NCBI GenBank assembly: GCA_026419785.1
Contig: JAODTK010001388.1
Span: forward strand, 186,001 to 250,000
Direction: 5' to 3'
DNA: 64,000 bases
Source of the DNA: Sclerodactyla briareus
Lineage: Eukaryota > Echinodermata > Holothuroidea > Dendrochirotida > Sclerodactylidae
Below the pieces are notes generated by a model. That model was given only the letters and a program-made list of their open reading frames with translations. It made no database searches and was not told the DNA's origin. Within the stretch, counting starts at the first letter, position 1; the number at the start of each line of letters is the position of its first letter. Position numbers and translations under genes: made by a program. Below are positions 35,481-47,739 of this stretch, in pieces.

Positions 35481-35919
35481 ATCACACAGCTTTTCCTCTC
35501 CCAACAATCACCCCTCTCCCACAATGGCGTTCTTTCGTTTTGTTACACTAATTTCCACTTTCATGTTGCCTTCCGATCCGCACCTGTAGATACAAGAATA
35601 CAGGCCTCATTCTCAGAAAACCTCAAAACAAACACATGGATCAAATATAGGGGTTACCATTACGTACATATATGCAGGGAAGCCAGACGGTTCAGGTCAT
35701 TCCACGGGTGCACTTTTGATTTAATTAGCATAGTTAAGTACAGTAACCAATTATAACATGTTCTCATCAAGTAGCTAATTTCAATATTTTTGCTTTTACA
35801 ACGCGGAGTAAAGATGCGAAAGTCCACACAGATTATAAGGAGGGAGAATGTACACGTACTAACTTGACGGTGTGTCAACCGTGAATTACTCACAATCATT
35901 TCACAACTAACTTTGCACC

Positions 35920-36410
35920 AGACACGAACTTATTGTTGTAAAATTACATACTTAGAGAGATTATGATCAATTAGACGAGTGCCATCATCAACTGTAAGAA
36001 CATGGACAGAACAAAACGTTGGTGAACAGCTATTTACACTCTGAGGACATACAGCCGTTAACCTAGTTAATTATGTCAATAATGAAATCCACTGTAAAGT
36101 ATGATCTGCCTGTAATAGGTCAATAATAAATGTCCCAAAACATGTGCAAATTCCTGCACCATTAAACGGAATTTTCACCCCCCCACTCCAAAAAAGGGGT
36201 GCCGAAACTACACCACCTTTGTCATTGTCATAGTGCAACCACTCCCGATATGTGTCAAATTATACATTAGATGGGTAAGCGATTAATTAATTGTGTTGTT
36301 CTACAGCGAAGTTTACAAGCTTACATAAAGCGCTTTGTGGCGTCGTTTAGGTATTTGCTCAACCTAATGTAGGTATTATCTACATTAAACCGCAAAACAG
36401 CTGCCGAGAT
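35920..36410. repeat. Paralogous block d, copy 1, left part
   Basis: Matches 57280-57770: GATTATGATCAAT, TACA.GCCGTTAACC, AATTATGTC.AT, TGTAATAGGTC and ACATAAAGCGC. The paralog runs straight on where this copy is interrupted by LINE sequence. Confidence 0.8.
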
Positions 36411-36424
36411 GGTGTATGAAATCT

Positions 36425-37365
36425 TTCAAGTTATTGGAACACATTATCCACACCATCTATGAATTATTGGATCGTCATCAGCTTTATGACAAATGTTCAA
36501 CATGGTTTTCGGAAGGATCACTCCTGTGAAACTCAGTTGGCTATAACCATCAACGATCTGGCTAGAAGCTTGGACTGTAAGGCTCAAACTGATGTAGTGA
36601 TTACAGGTTTCAGCAAAGCATTCGACAAGGTGCCACATAAGCGTCTGGCTTACAAGCTCCAACACTATGGCATTTCTGGCAAGATCCTCACATGGATAAG
36701 GCTTTTTTGATCACCGTACCCATTGTGTTTTTATCGATGGTGTCAAATCGTCACTCGGTGCTGTCTTGTCGGCAGTACCTCCGGGAACAGTTCTTGGACC
36801 ATTGCTTTTCTCTATATATATTATTAATCTTCCTACACGCATAAACTCTACCATACGTATGTTTGCAGATGACCGTACCCGAACTATCGGTTGATCACTG
36901 ACAGTGATAGACTCCAACAAAGACCTGGAGGAATTTTCATTATGGAGCAAATGTTGGTAGATCAATCAAAATATTTCTGAGTGTAAGTCTATGGTGGTTA
37001 CCAATAGAAGGAGAGTCATACAAACCGAATATGTCATTGATAACACTCCTCTCGAACTAGTGGAAAAACATACATACTTTGGGGTCACAATCACGAGTAA
37101 TCTCTCCTAGACATCGTACATCAACAACCTGTTTGTGAAGCCTTCAAAGTTCTTCACGACATCTTCACGACTGTGATATCAAAACTAAAGTTACTGGCTA
37201 TAAGTCTCTGGTAGTCCCTGTTTGGAATATGCCTCCTCAGTTTGGGATCCATACAAGGCATGTAACATCTACAAACTGGAAATAGTTCAGCGTGGAGCAG
37301 CTCGTTTTGTTTGCAGAACCTATTGTCGATCAACCAGTGTGACAGCCCTTCTTATGTGTAGTTTC
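36425..37365 (+). mobile_element. LINE reverse-transcriptase fragment
   Basis: Encodes, across several frames, the middle and C-terminal parts of a non-LTR retrotransposon reverse transcriptase. In order these are LEHIIHTIYELLDRHQL, QHGFRKDHSCETQLAI, GFSKAFDKVPHKRLAYKL, AVPPGTVLGPLLFSIYI and the catalytic MFADD motif (about 36860-36875), then CLEYASSVWDPYKACNIYKL and GAARFVCRTYCRSTSVTAL. At least four frame breaks and stops make it dead. The motif style fits the Jockey/CR1/L2 group. Both ends are truncated. The paralogous locus near 57770-57810 lacks it, so it is an insertion specific to this copy. Confidence 0.9.
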
Positions 37366-37369
37366 CACA

Positions 37370-37620
37370 CATCCTTCCTAGAGTGTAAGAGTGATTGATG
37401 CCCCGTCTCTGTACAAACAGGGAATAGACCTCCTACACACAAACAAGCCCTGATCGTTCCAGGCAATCCATACTTCATACTGCACAATGCAACATGCGCG
37501 TATAGTCACGGGAACCGTATTTTTGTAGATATATTACTGTTCTCTGCAATAATGTGTGTTTATATTTCTACCCTTTCGTCGTATCCGAGTTGTCGGCGTA
37601 GATCCAACGTTTCAAAAAAG
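37370..37620. repeat. Paralogous block d, copy 1, right part
   Basis: Matches 57820-58080: GTGTTTGATGC.CCGTCTC, ACAAGCCC.GATCGTTCCA, ATAGTCACGGGAA, TGTTTATATTTCTACCC and GTCGGCGTA.ATCCAAC. Confidence 0.75.
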
Positions 37621-37626
37621 GTATTA

Positions 37627-37725
37627 TTCAAGTTCTGGCGATTTCAGTTCTACCATATCCCTAACTTCGAAATGTCCCGGTAACCTATGCATCACAGTTT
37701 GACGAGTAGCTTGTTATGTTTGTAG
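37627..37725 (+). pseudogene. Decayed inverted copy of the 9129-9238 exon
   Basis: TTCAAGTTCTGGCGATT, CCATATCCC, GAAATGTC and the donor-like CGGTAAC match the minus strand of 9129-9170 in order. ATGCATCACA.TTTGACGAGTAGC then continues the match into the presumed intron. Relative to that copy it has one-base deletions that shift the frame, and the ATG part is missing. Confidence 0.5.
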
Positions 37726-38099
37726 TTGGAATCCCACAGGATCCTGTTAAATTGCCGATAAGTCATCTCTGATAGGTGCATGAAGGTGTGGTGTTTGTTA
37801 GCCATTCTGACTCTTGTTGGACACTATGCAAAAGAAATGAAAAAGATGTTTGCTTTCATTTCTTTCTTTGTTGATTTATTTCCAATTTGACATTTGAAAT
37901 TTTCGGTCGAACCTGGACCATCTTCACCATACCATTGTAGTTGATTGAGAGGCAGGATCCTGCTCTTGTACTGGTTCGTGGATCCTCCATGAGGTTGCCA
38001 GATGAAAAGCGAAGAGCCCGAGCAGGGGTCTACCGATGCGTCGGACTGATGATAGTTCGGTGATGTGAGCATGATTGCTTAATGAAATGAGTCCGTGTT

Positions 38100-38920
38100 T
38101 AAACTTGAGAACCCGATTTTCCCGGTTTTTGTGGGGTTTTTTCGGGAGGGATCATCCATAGCCCTGATAGACGCGCACCGCGCTCTACTCCTTGCCCAAC
38201 ACCGGCTTTCGTTTACACTTACTGATTTGATGATCAAAGCGCTGTTACTTGCAACTCAACAATTGACTTACACAATTTAGCCTGTAGTGTGCTAGTCGAT
38301 TCTTTTTACCTGCTCCGAGAAGAATACAATATGGTATTCTCATGAATAGTTAAGATTCTCCTGAACAGAGACAATTTTATTCCTCCGAATAAAGATAACC
38401 TGTGACCGGGGGGGGGATTGGGCATCCCATATAGAGGTGTGCGGTCGTGCTTACCAGTTGGCAACATAATAGGGCGAGTTCATCATGTCCACTGATTTGG
38501 CTATCATGTGACGTATAACGGCAGGCGTAAACCTGAGCCAATACTGGTAATTTTAAACCCAATCCTGTTAAATAATCCCGCTTTATGCACAGAATTGCAA
38601 ATGGATTGGAACGATTAACCTCTCTATTGATCTCCATTTAATTTCTGTCGGTCTCAATGGCCCCCCACCGATATCCTGTTTTTTATGTGAACCATCATTT
38701 GCACTTATACAATTAGCCTGAATGCCTTGCTGGTCGTATAAGTGGTCTAATGCCACTAGGTAAAATATTAGTGGGGGGGGGGGGGCCATTAACGCTCACC
38801 AACAAAAGAATTTAATGTACCGGGAACGGTGACATAACGATATCATCAACAACCACAGAATATTGCTTCGGCAGCAGAAAGTACTATTAAGGAATGTCCC
38901 CTTTCAAATGAAGCTTTCAT
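38100..38920. repeat. Paralogous block c, copy B, left part
   Basis: Matches 9870-10130 and, directly afterwards, 12335-13060, and so lacks the 2.2-kb segment seen in copy A. It contains a 13-base poly-G at 38773-38785. Confidence 0.75.
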
Positions 38921-41044
38921 CGATTCCCCCCAAGGCAACATCAAGGAGTAAAACAAGTTCTTTCAAAATTTAAAATAAGCATGAATCTCGTATCAGAATT
39001 GCTAAATAGTAGTTATTCTAGTGACTTATTCTGCAGCAATAATAGGTAGCCCACTACTCTGCACATTATGAGCGAACAAAAACACTGTTTTGTACGGGAC
39101 AGGCGCGTACCGATAGATTTGTCTTGGGTTGAGTCGGAACCCCAAGGTAAGTGGCGCCCTGATGTTTTCCTCACCCTCTCTTTTGACAAATAAGTAACAC
39201 TTTGGCCCCCAGACACATGCTGCTGCAATATTTGATAAATAACAGCCGCAAAACATCTACTATTGATCACTTGGTTCATGGGGGGGGGGTTCTGACCCAC
39301 AACCCCCCGTCGTGGTACGCCACTGATCGAAGAACATCGGAACACATAACCACCAGTGATGTACGTTACGTTACGCCGCCCAAAGCAAAATATCTAAAAG
39401 GTAAATTCGCGAGCCCCACTTTTTCCTTTGAAAGGATTTTGGCAATCAACCACCTGTAAACGTACATACACCACTATTCTCTGGGTTAATCACGTTGTGT
39501 AATATTTTGAGGCCTTCGGCATTCTTTGCCAGGCATGCATGCCTGAGGCCGATCTCGTTGATAGGCCATCTCATCGTGATTACGGAACGGACATCTAAAT
39601 TTCTCTAAAGGCGATAAGCGCTATATTGTGAAAGTTGACACTGGGTGGAATCAATATCAAATTAATATGCAGCAACCATGTACGTCAATGACCCGACAGA
39701 GAGAATCCCGTTGGATTGAAACACGGAACGAAATACATATAGCCCAACCTCATGATCCGAGAGATCAATTTGATGACACTAGAACAAGTGCAAGTCGGAG
39801 TCCTGGTACTGCGGACAGCAAAACTCTCGTGGCAATACACTGCACTTTTTCGCCATTTCACATTTATCGTTTGTGGTTCCATTCAACTGACCGTTCTAAC
39901 ATCTGTCTAACCATGGAATGACTTGGAACATGTCTACCACATTAGCCTAATCATTGCTCAGTGCCCATTCCTAGCCTGTGGCAGTGAACAGTGGAAACAA
40001 CTCCCACATAACTGAATATCTAACATGTTGACACTCATAGTTTAGTTGAACCACTCCACAAGTTTCAAGTTTTAAGTTACCATCAAACAGCATCTAGTGG
40101 GGGGGGGGGAGGGCGCAAGCCCCCATTCCTAGGTCCCCCCTAGGAATTGGACCGGATGTATGTAAACAATCCTTGGAGGCAGGGTCTAATGTAAACTAGG
40201 GCAGATCGATGCAAGACAATCAACACCCCCTGGAACAATAGGTTTTATGTCAAACTATTCTGCAGAACTGACCTTCTGATAGATAAGGTAAACACTGCTA
40301 CGCAGAGGATGGAGTAATCTGAACAAACTTGTCCTTGCAGCGGGAGAGCTCAAAATACCGTGGAAATTGGGGTAATTATTTGGATTTAATTGAAATCTTA
40401 TCACACTATGGTCGAACTAATGAGCTATGCTAGCCGTAGCAATCTACACCACCCACCATTTCAACCTCATCGCATGTATGGTTTAGCAGTTAGATGAACG
40501 TTACGAACAGAAGGGACGAACGAACGACGAACGAACGGACGGAGGACATTATGATTTGTAAGCTGCTCTCCCGCCGCTTAAAACCGCCACCAGACACTAA
40601 TCTGTGCACCGATGTAATTGTAAGTATTACTGTGCGGAAATTTCATACTCCGATCATTAAATACGTGTTTTGCATTTTTTCACACATATTAAACCAGAAC
40701 AGCGAGTATTTCACACGACCATTTAGGGTAATGAAGCGGTTGGTTTAGAATACAAGCCACAGTTACTACTGGATAAAAGGTAATTTGCTGCTTCAGTCTT
40801 ATGTATTGTACACTCTGACTGCTAATCCGATTATTTACATTATAATTAAAAAAACAGCGCGAGGTGATTTTGCGAAGGGAAGTGTGAAGCCATGGAGTAG
40901 CGAAGCCTCATTGTTAGTCTCACCAAAACCAGCTTAGTATTTGCAGTAAGGAGGAATTATTTTTTGCGAGAGAGGTATAGTCATCTTCTTTGACAGGAAT
41001 ATGGAAGCACGGAGTCACTGAATTAGCATTCGAACAACACACGG
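38921..41044. other. Insertion relative to copy A, with hAT-like end
   Basis: About 2.1 kb absent from copy A at about 13065. It holds an outward hAT-like end GGTACGCCACTG (39314-39325; inverse CAGTGGCGTACC) next to poly-G/poly-C, a GGGGGGGGGAGGGCGCAAGCCCCC-like segment around 40100-40125, and a GAACGAACGACGAACG run (40518-40540). No gene is recognised. Breakpoints are approximate and several insertions may be stacked. Confidence 0.45.
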
Positions 41045-42215
41045 TTATAGCAAGAAGGGCGAGTAATTCAGCTCCGTTGGTTTACAGTCGGAACGAAAAC
41101 TAGATTCCTTATGTTTAGGACGGACATTGAACATAGTAACATCTAGAGTAGCCGTAGGCGGTTTCCTTCAAAGTTTTTGGCAACAGATTCGACACAAATA
41201 GTAGCGAATAGTGTCAGTATATTATCGCATGGAATTTAGAATGGATACGAAAAATGGATTTTAGAGCAATTGAAAAGCGAGCATGTTCGGTTTTCGCACT
41301 ATCGAAAAAGTATTGGGAAAGTCACGCATTGTGTTAATATTATTGTGGTACATGTCAGTTGGTGGTCATCACAGCAAAAGTTATGACCAATATGCATCTG
41401 AACGGATTTTATGTGGAAAATCATTACGCTCTTGAATCCAGTTAATCATAAAATCTAACTGAATGGTTCTTGGCCCACACCTTGTTTTATATTAAACTAC
41501 CTTGTAAAACCCTGCAACAAAATCTGAGGGGACGGGTCCGTTTTCGAATCAGTCGTCGCGGTATATCTGATCGAGTTTATCAATGACTCACTTCGTGACG
41601 AGACATCGTATCTGATAGCGAACAATATCGATCGCCGGGTTGGAGGTCACGTGAACAGAACGATAACTCAGATTTTGGTGGAAGTCATTCATGTATATCG
41701 TGAGACAACTCCCTTCTGTGAATGATTTCAAAAACTCCAGTCCAGATATCTGTTCTCCAAGTTCAAAACTATCCGAAAAGCAGAGGGATGTTGGAAAGGG
41801 AATGATGGAAGGAATGAGAATGAGGAACTGACAAGGAAACCGGGATGATCAGGAGTTTGGTCCAATATGGATGAAGAAGAAAGCGAGGGGGGAAGACAAA
41901 AGAAAAGACGAATAAAAGGTGGTATGAAAGAAGATACCGGTCAATGGGAAGAACAGGCAGTAACATACTTCCAATGGGTTAAACGCCCTCCAACTTATAA
42001 AGACACAATAATCTAGTTTCCACGTGTCTACATACGTTGAACGCCGACGTCGACTAAACCCAAGCGCATCAGCCGAAAACGAGGTTTTGTCGGCTCCCGA
42101 GGGTATACCCTCACTAATCCAATTACACGAGTAGAACCTCCCTGCCTAGGAAATAACCTAAAGCAACAATATCTTTCTGCCTATGCCACAATGGGAGAGA
42201 AACGTCCAGCGAGTT
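41045..42215. repeat. Paralogous block c, copy B, right part
   Basis: Matches 13085-15370: GAGTAATTC.GCTCCG-type start, GTTTCCTTCAA, CATCACAGCAAAAGT, CAGTCGTC.CG, then the purine-rich GGAATGA..GAGAAT stretch, GACGTCG, CGAAAACGAGG and GGGTATACCCTC. Confidence 0.75.
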
Positions 42216-42709
42216 CTGAAAAATCTCCTACAAGTTCTCTGTTTGTTGTTCTGAACATAGTCTTGTCCTGAAACATGGTATACCAGCATTGACCCTGCCG
42301 AGAAAGATGTTGAAGGTGGGTATAGACGTGGTTTCGGTCGAGTGCACAGAAGAGCGCGGTACGGAGGGTGGTCACAGTGCATGGAACGAGATTATGAACG
42401 AGAAGGGGCGAAGAGAAGAGGGTAATCAGAAGCAAGCATTGTTACCAGCGTATCACCGGCTCTGATCAGCAAATGAATGACAACCACCGTTTAGATGCTA
42501 TGCAGTCGTACTTACATGTCTGCGACTTTGTCTAATGGAGTGTGGAAACAGTTGCTAAAGGGCATGCACTGTCTGCGAGTAGGGTACCGTGTTACGTTTG
42601 TTATTGGAATTAAGCACAGTAGGTCTACTATCATGGTTTATTGTTACTATGATTAAATAGGGCCAAAGGAGTATCAGGTTTTGAAATCCTACTGTGATGC
42701 TAAAGTAAT

Positions 42710-42970
42710 GTGCATATAACTGTTACACCTTCCAGTATGTCTACTATTGTTACAGAATGTGGTAGGGTGATGATCCCCGGCATGGTTTTTCACCCGGACC
42801 GCGGACCCACGCCGCGTCCAGTTGTTACCGGACAGCCGAGGCAATTAAGGCAGGTGAACTGGCCGTTTATTCCTGTGTATGTAGAGACTCCGTATCATGG
42901 TGGTAGTCTGCGTACACGTAGTTGGGGGCAATTTCGATCCCTCGTAGGCTTAACAGTCAGCGAAGCCTGA
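42710..42970 (+). CDS. Unidentified GC-rich coding-like ORF
   Basis: A frame of 86 codons in sequence clearly richer in GC than its surroundings. It is Pro/Arg-rich and begins MHITVTPSSMSTIVTECGR; central parts read GMVFHPDRGPTPRPVVTG and NWPFIPVYVETPYHGG. An acceptor-like ACACCTTCCAG lies at about 42733 and a donor-like AGGCAG|GTGAAC at about 42856, so the real exon may be shorter. The opposite strand is also open over 42895-43119. No domain, signal peptide or membrane segment is recognised. It could be a gene remnant or a mobile-element ORF. Confidence 0.3.
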   Translation: MHITVTPSSMSTIVTECGRVMIPGMVFHPDRGPTPRPVVTGQPRQLRQVNWPFIPVYVETPYHGGSLRTRSWGQFRSLVGLTVSEA

Positions 42971-43556
42971 CTGGTGTTTTCAAGCCGAAAACTTAATTGC
43001 AGTAGTTTGCGTCGAGAGTTATCATTTAGCAGCGTTCGTTTCTCCGCGGCGGTAGTGCAGTCTATCAGCCCCCAATAGAGTGTTACTGGCAGTGCGTCTT
43101 TGAGCCGGTTTTTCAACAAGAAGTCCGTTAAGTTTAATGTCTGTATTAGGTTTAACGTATGGTTAAGCGGTTAGCTAAGATATTCATTTTTGCATGCTAA
43201 AACGTATCGTGACTGAAAGTTGATGATTTAGATTGACGTTATTAATGGTGTAGTTTGCAGAGAAAGATTGGAATGCTCATATGAAAATGATTTCGCATGT
43301 TGTAACGTGTCATGAAAAAATTAGCATGTACAGGGTGTATAGTGTGTGCCAATCGATGGTGCGAATGTCATTTACATTGTGTACGATTAAATTAAGAGCA
43401 GTTCGTTCTTAATTGGTTTGGCCTGGCAGAAGATGCCATAACTCGTTTCCAATGAAATGGTCAATGATGCAAAAAAGACACTAACGCATGAGATCGAGGT
43501 TTTATGTTTGTTTATTTATTGCAAACAATTATTTTTTGTACATTGATTTGATTGCA

Positions 43557-46500
43557 GCAGCGGCGTCGATTGAGAGATGTTTTTGAAAAGTGGGGAGGGT
43601 GACACATCAGATTGCAAGTACCACTAAGCGGAGCGCCACATATGGTTGGCGCGGAGTGTACCCAGAAAAAAATTTTAGCTCTCATCCCCTCCAGATCGCC
43701 GGAAAGGCATTGCCAGACTCACACGATTGCCCAACTCTGATATGCGATTGAGAGGTAAGAGACAGGAAAACAACGTGTCAATGGCTATAGATGGTCTACC
43801 GCATATCAACATGTTTTTTTTTTTGTTTTTGTTTTTTTGTATTTTCTACTTGGCTTCGTTTGCGTATGGGATTAAGGGGTGCTTTTCCTTTGACAACGGT
43901 CCATGGTGGGACGAAGGGAACAACGCCTAGGCGACGGGGACCATCCAATTGGGTGAGAGCAGTAAAATATTTGGATGAAGATTTTACCTAGTCAGCATAC
44001 AAAAGACTACGACAGCGCGCGCCCGAGTGGCGGCGAAAATTGTTGCATTAGTGTTTCCAAGGCGAATTTCATCAGAAAAGTCAAGCAGGAAAATTCAGGC
44101 ATTTGCCTCCCAAAACTTTTTCCACGAAATTTTTCATTCAGGAGCAAAATTGTGGCGGGGGGGGGAAAGTCTGTTCCCAAGGCTTCTGGAATTTTTCAAG
44201 GTGAACAAAATGATTGACGAGCACTTAATCAACGAAGTTTCATGAACGCCAGGTGAGTACAAAAAAAAACACGCCCATTGAAAATGTATCATCTTTTTGG
44301 CCATGCGATTCAAGATTCGATGATATGTATGGGTAGTGAAAAACATGGCTAATCCTTCGACTTCGGCCCTAGTGGGGGCCGCACCTGGCATGAGGTGACT
44401 TACCTATAGGACCATTCCAACAGCGATATTGTTCGGTATAGACCAAATAGAATTGAATCAAGTTGAGCGTTCACAATTAAGTCATCATTGTTGAGCCAAC
44501 GCCGACAACCCACTATAAAAAATGACCACCGGTGCAGCGTACACGTTCACAAAGGTTCAATAAATTGGGCAGAAACAAGAAGTGACCCTATGTACTAAAA
44601 AAGGTTGTGTGGCGGATTGATAGTTGTTCCAGTTCATTGCACCAACTTATATCGTTACTGATGCGCCGCGAAAATTCCGCCACCAAATCCATCAACTGAA
44701 AAACACACACAGTCGATTTTTACTTGCCCAATAATTCTCCATTTTCGTCGAATTTGGATTTCGTTCGTGTTTTTACTCTCATTATCCTGCACCGCGGCGC
44801 CGACCCAGTCCCGGATATATGACTGATTGCCCCAAGTTGGTTTGTACGCATCAGTGATATCCTTACCATCTTACTATAGAGTTACCCCCCCGCACCATCA
44901 CTAAGCCCTGGGGGGTGGAAAAAAGAAGAAAATGAAGGATGTGTCGCCAATTAGCAATATACGTGTATCTGAACTGTAGGACAATTCCAATCAAAGGGGC
45001 GCAGTCTTTGCGGGGTCGTGACCCCCAACTTTTTGGGCGCCAGTACATACGGTTTCACTCTGACCACTCGGCCCTCAACTTACAGCCAGGAGAATTGCGC
45101 CCTGGACCACTACTGAACCCTCGCACACCAAGTGACGCCAGTGCCAGCTTGTTGAGCACATCAGTTGAATAATTGGCACTCATGCATTCGGTAGTCGACG
45201 TTAGTGAGTTTGTGCTGAAAGCACATTCGTAAACGGAAGAAACATAGGGCGATGACCGCTTCAACCACTGAGCGTCTCTTTGTGTAGTGTGGGTCCACTA
45301 ACTGTTTTGTTGAGGCCGAGCATAAGGAGCTCGTGTATCGACCGTAGCGAAACAAAGCGCAAAGCAGAACCCTGGTTTCGCGTGTGGTGATTGAAATGCG
45401 CACTGCCAGAGCGGTTTTCGGGCGTAGACGTTGAAAATGTGCAGGGGCAGTTGGGTGCAGAGGCAGGGGCATTTCAAATGGCCCATTTTCGCCTGCTTTC
45501 TGCCACGGATTCAACACACGCACATATGTCACTGTTTTGCGACTAAATTTCCCATTTCAGAATAACTTTGCGCTCTTCAAAGGGTCTTGACACTTGAATA
45601 TCTTGATGGTAAGTCGAGGCCAGACAGTCCAAAGCCGCGTTCGGAGTCAACAATAGTAATGATATTGCAGGAACAAGATGTATCGGAGTTACTCTGCACC
45701 AGAACAGGGCGGTGCGGTCAAAGTCATTTGATTAGGTTTTGAAGGTATTTCGCATGCAAAATTAGTAAGTGCAATGTGGAGGTTCAGAGTGGCAGAAAGA
45801 AGGAAAAATAGAATCGTCAGCAACCTGAGAGGTCTATATTTATGTGTCAACTCTGTCGGGCAGCAGTCAGCAGTGGACGATAAGAAATTTCTGATAGGCG
45901 AGGGGGCTAACATTTATTGGGTCCTGTGCGAGAGTCTCAGGCCGTCAGGTTTAACCAGTCCCCTTTAGAAAAGTTTTGGCTTTATAGGTGCAAATTCATG
46001 CTCTAAAAGTGATTTTTTTTTGTGCGAAAAATGTGTGCCACCAAGAGCAGTGGAGTCTCTTCTTTGGGTTATTAGCCTGAATCTTATCCATGGGACCACC
46101 GTAGTGGGGTCTTAGGGAGAAAAGCCTGGCTAGAACGGTTAGCCCATTCGAGAGAACCAAGGTTATAATTTTTCGTTCTGCCTCGTAGGCTCGTACCCTT
46201 TTCGTTCGACGGAAATTTTTACTGAATATCACAAAAGTTGTTCGAATTCTGTTGCAATCATGAAGTAGAACCACAAAAACGAAGGCTGCAATTTCCTGAT
46301 TTAAAAGAATGCTTCTAATCTTTGCTAGAATTACATTTCGCCCAGGTTTTTTTAACATAACCTATTCATTCCTATATAGCGCATTGCAATGTAGGGAATA
46401 TCTCGACGCGCTCCGCAATTGTTTGCTGTCTCGTTTCGGATCCTGGGCAACGGCCGGTTTTTTGTTGAAATTGAAATGCAGGAAATATATTGTTCAAATT

Positions 46501-47446
46501 GGAGTGCAGCGTCTAACGAAATCATCAGGCTGGCTAGCAAAATGCGAGTGACACCCGGAGGAGGCAGTCCTCATTGTTAAGATAATCGTCCAGGCATTAC
46601 AAAATGTGGCAGCTCGGAATCTTTGGCACGGGGACTGCAATAGCTCTCGGGCATCATTGGTCTGAAGCAGTACTGACAGACAGAAACAGGCCACCGGAAA
46701 TACCGACACGGACGAAGTTTTTGCATAACGACTTCTGATGAGACAATCAAGACACAAACTTGACAAGATTGACAAAATTTTGCTCAATCATCGGGCATCT
46801 CGACAAGGAGAAATTGGCAATCTGGACATTGTGGGCAATTGATCCACTTCGGCAGGTTTGTATGTCTGAAATGTGCCGATAATTGGCAGCAAGCGGTCGT
46901 TCATCGATCTGGCCGAACTTGGCCTTAGCATGTGGTGGAGAGAGTGCTGGAAAACGCTGAGTTACCGGTCTCGTATTCCAACGCCGCTTTGTTAAAAATG
47001 CAATGGACTATTTTCAGTGTGACTCTACCTTGTTTAAAAAAAACAAATAGAATGGTGTCTCACATTGATTATGTTTTATGAGGGAGGCGAGGGAAGGAGG
47101 AAACCCTGAATAAAAGTTTATTCGCCAGAATATGCCTTCAAAATGCATCGACCACGACACTTAGTAGAAGCAACAGTTAGATAAACACAGGTCGTCGGCG
47201 CGCGCAGCGCAGTGAAAAATTGTCTGAAAAATCGGAGTTCGGAAAAATAAAGGCCAACTGTGGCTTCGTGAGGCTGCTTCTCAAAAAATGTTCAGCCCAC
47301 AAAAGCCACTTAACGGTGCGTGTGTAAACGGACATGTATCCGTCTTCAGAGGATCAAAAGGGGGGGAAATTTCATATGATGTCCCCCCACTGTCGAAAAG
47401 GGGGGGGGGGGACGTGTCCCCCTGTCCCCCCCCCCCCCCAGGATCG
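43557..47446. mobile_element. Possible 3.9-kb GC-rich DNA transposon
   Basis: CAGCGGCGTCGAT at 43557 faces ATCGACGCCCATG ending at 47454 or slightly before, giving inverted GGCGTCGAT termini. The flanking ATTGCAG (left) and ATTTCAG (right) agree at six of seven bases. Inside are a GCGGAGCGCC core copy (43620-43660), a GCGCGC knot (47190), a poly-G run at 44156-44166 and, next to the right end, the G/C-rich subterminal sequence shared with 16975-17050. Minus-strand frames at 45161-45532 and 45996-46358 have no transposase motif. The pairing of the two ends is a hypothesis; they may belong to separate copies. Confidence 0.4.
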
Positions 47447-47601
47447 ACGCCCATGATTTCAGGGATGTCAGGTCATTGAGGAGGGTCGTTCGTGGGGGCA
47501 ACGGTTGATGAGCCACACACAATATAGTTGTGACACTATCGTAAACTTACGACAACTGTGGGAATTTACCGAATTCTCTCAATTGAGAGTGTTTTCCACA
47601 G

Positions 47602-47734
47602 GTTGTACACGTGGTGAGTGTCAGGAAACTCTGTGGTCGTTGGAATCTGTTTCTACACCCACCTCTCACTGTGGTTGCAAACTGAGTCCATACGGGGCCA
47701 GCTTTACAAAGTTTACGAGGTTTCGGAGATTGAG
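47602..47734 (+). CDS. Candidate internal exon, unknown protein
   Basis: Bounded by a good acceptor (GAGTGTTTTCCACAG) and a fair donor (TTGAG|GTAGGC). One frame reads CTRGECQETLWSLESVSTP then SHCGCKLSPYGASFTKF, Cys-rich and possibly extracellular. A second frame is also open and reads CFYTHLSLWLQTESIRGQL. Frame choice is undecided and no family is recognised. Confidence 0.25.
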
Positions 47735-47739
47735 GTAGG

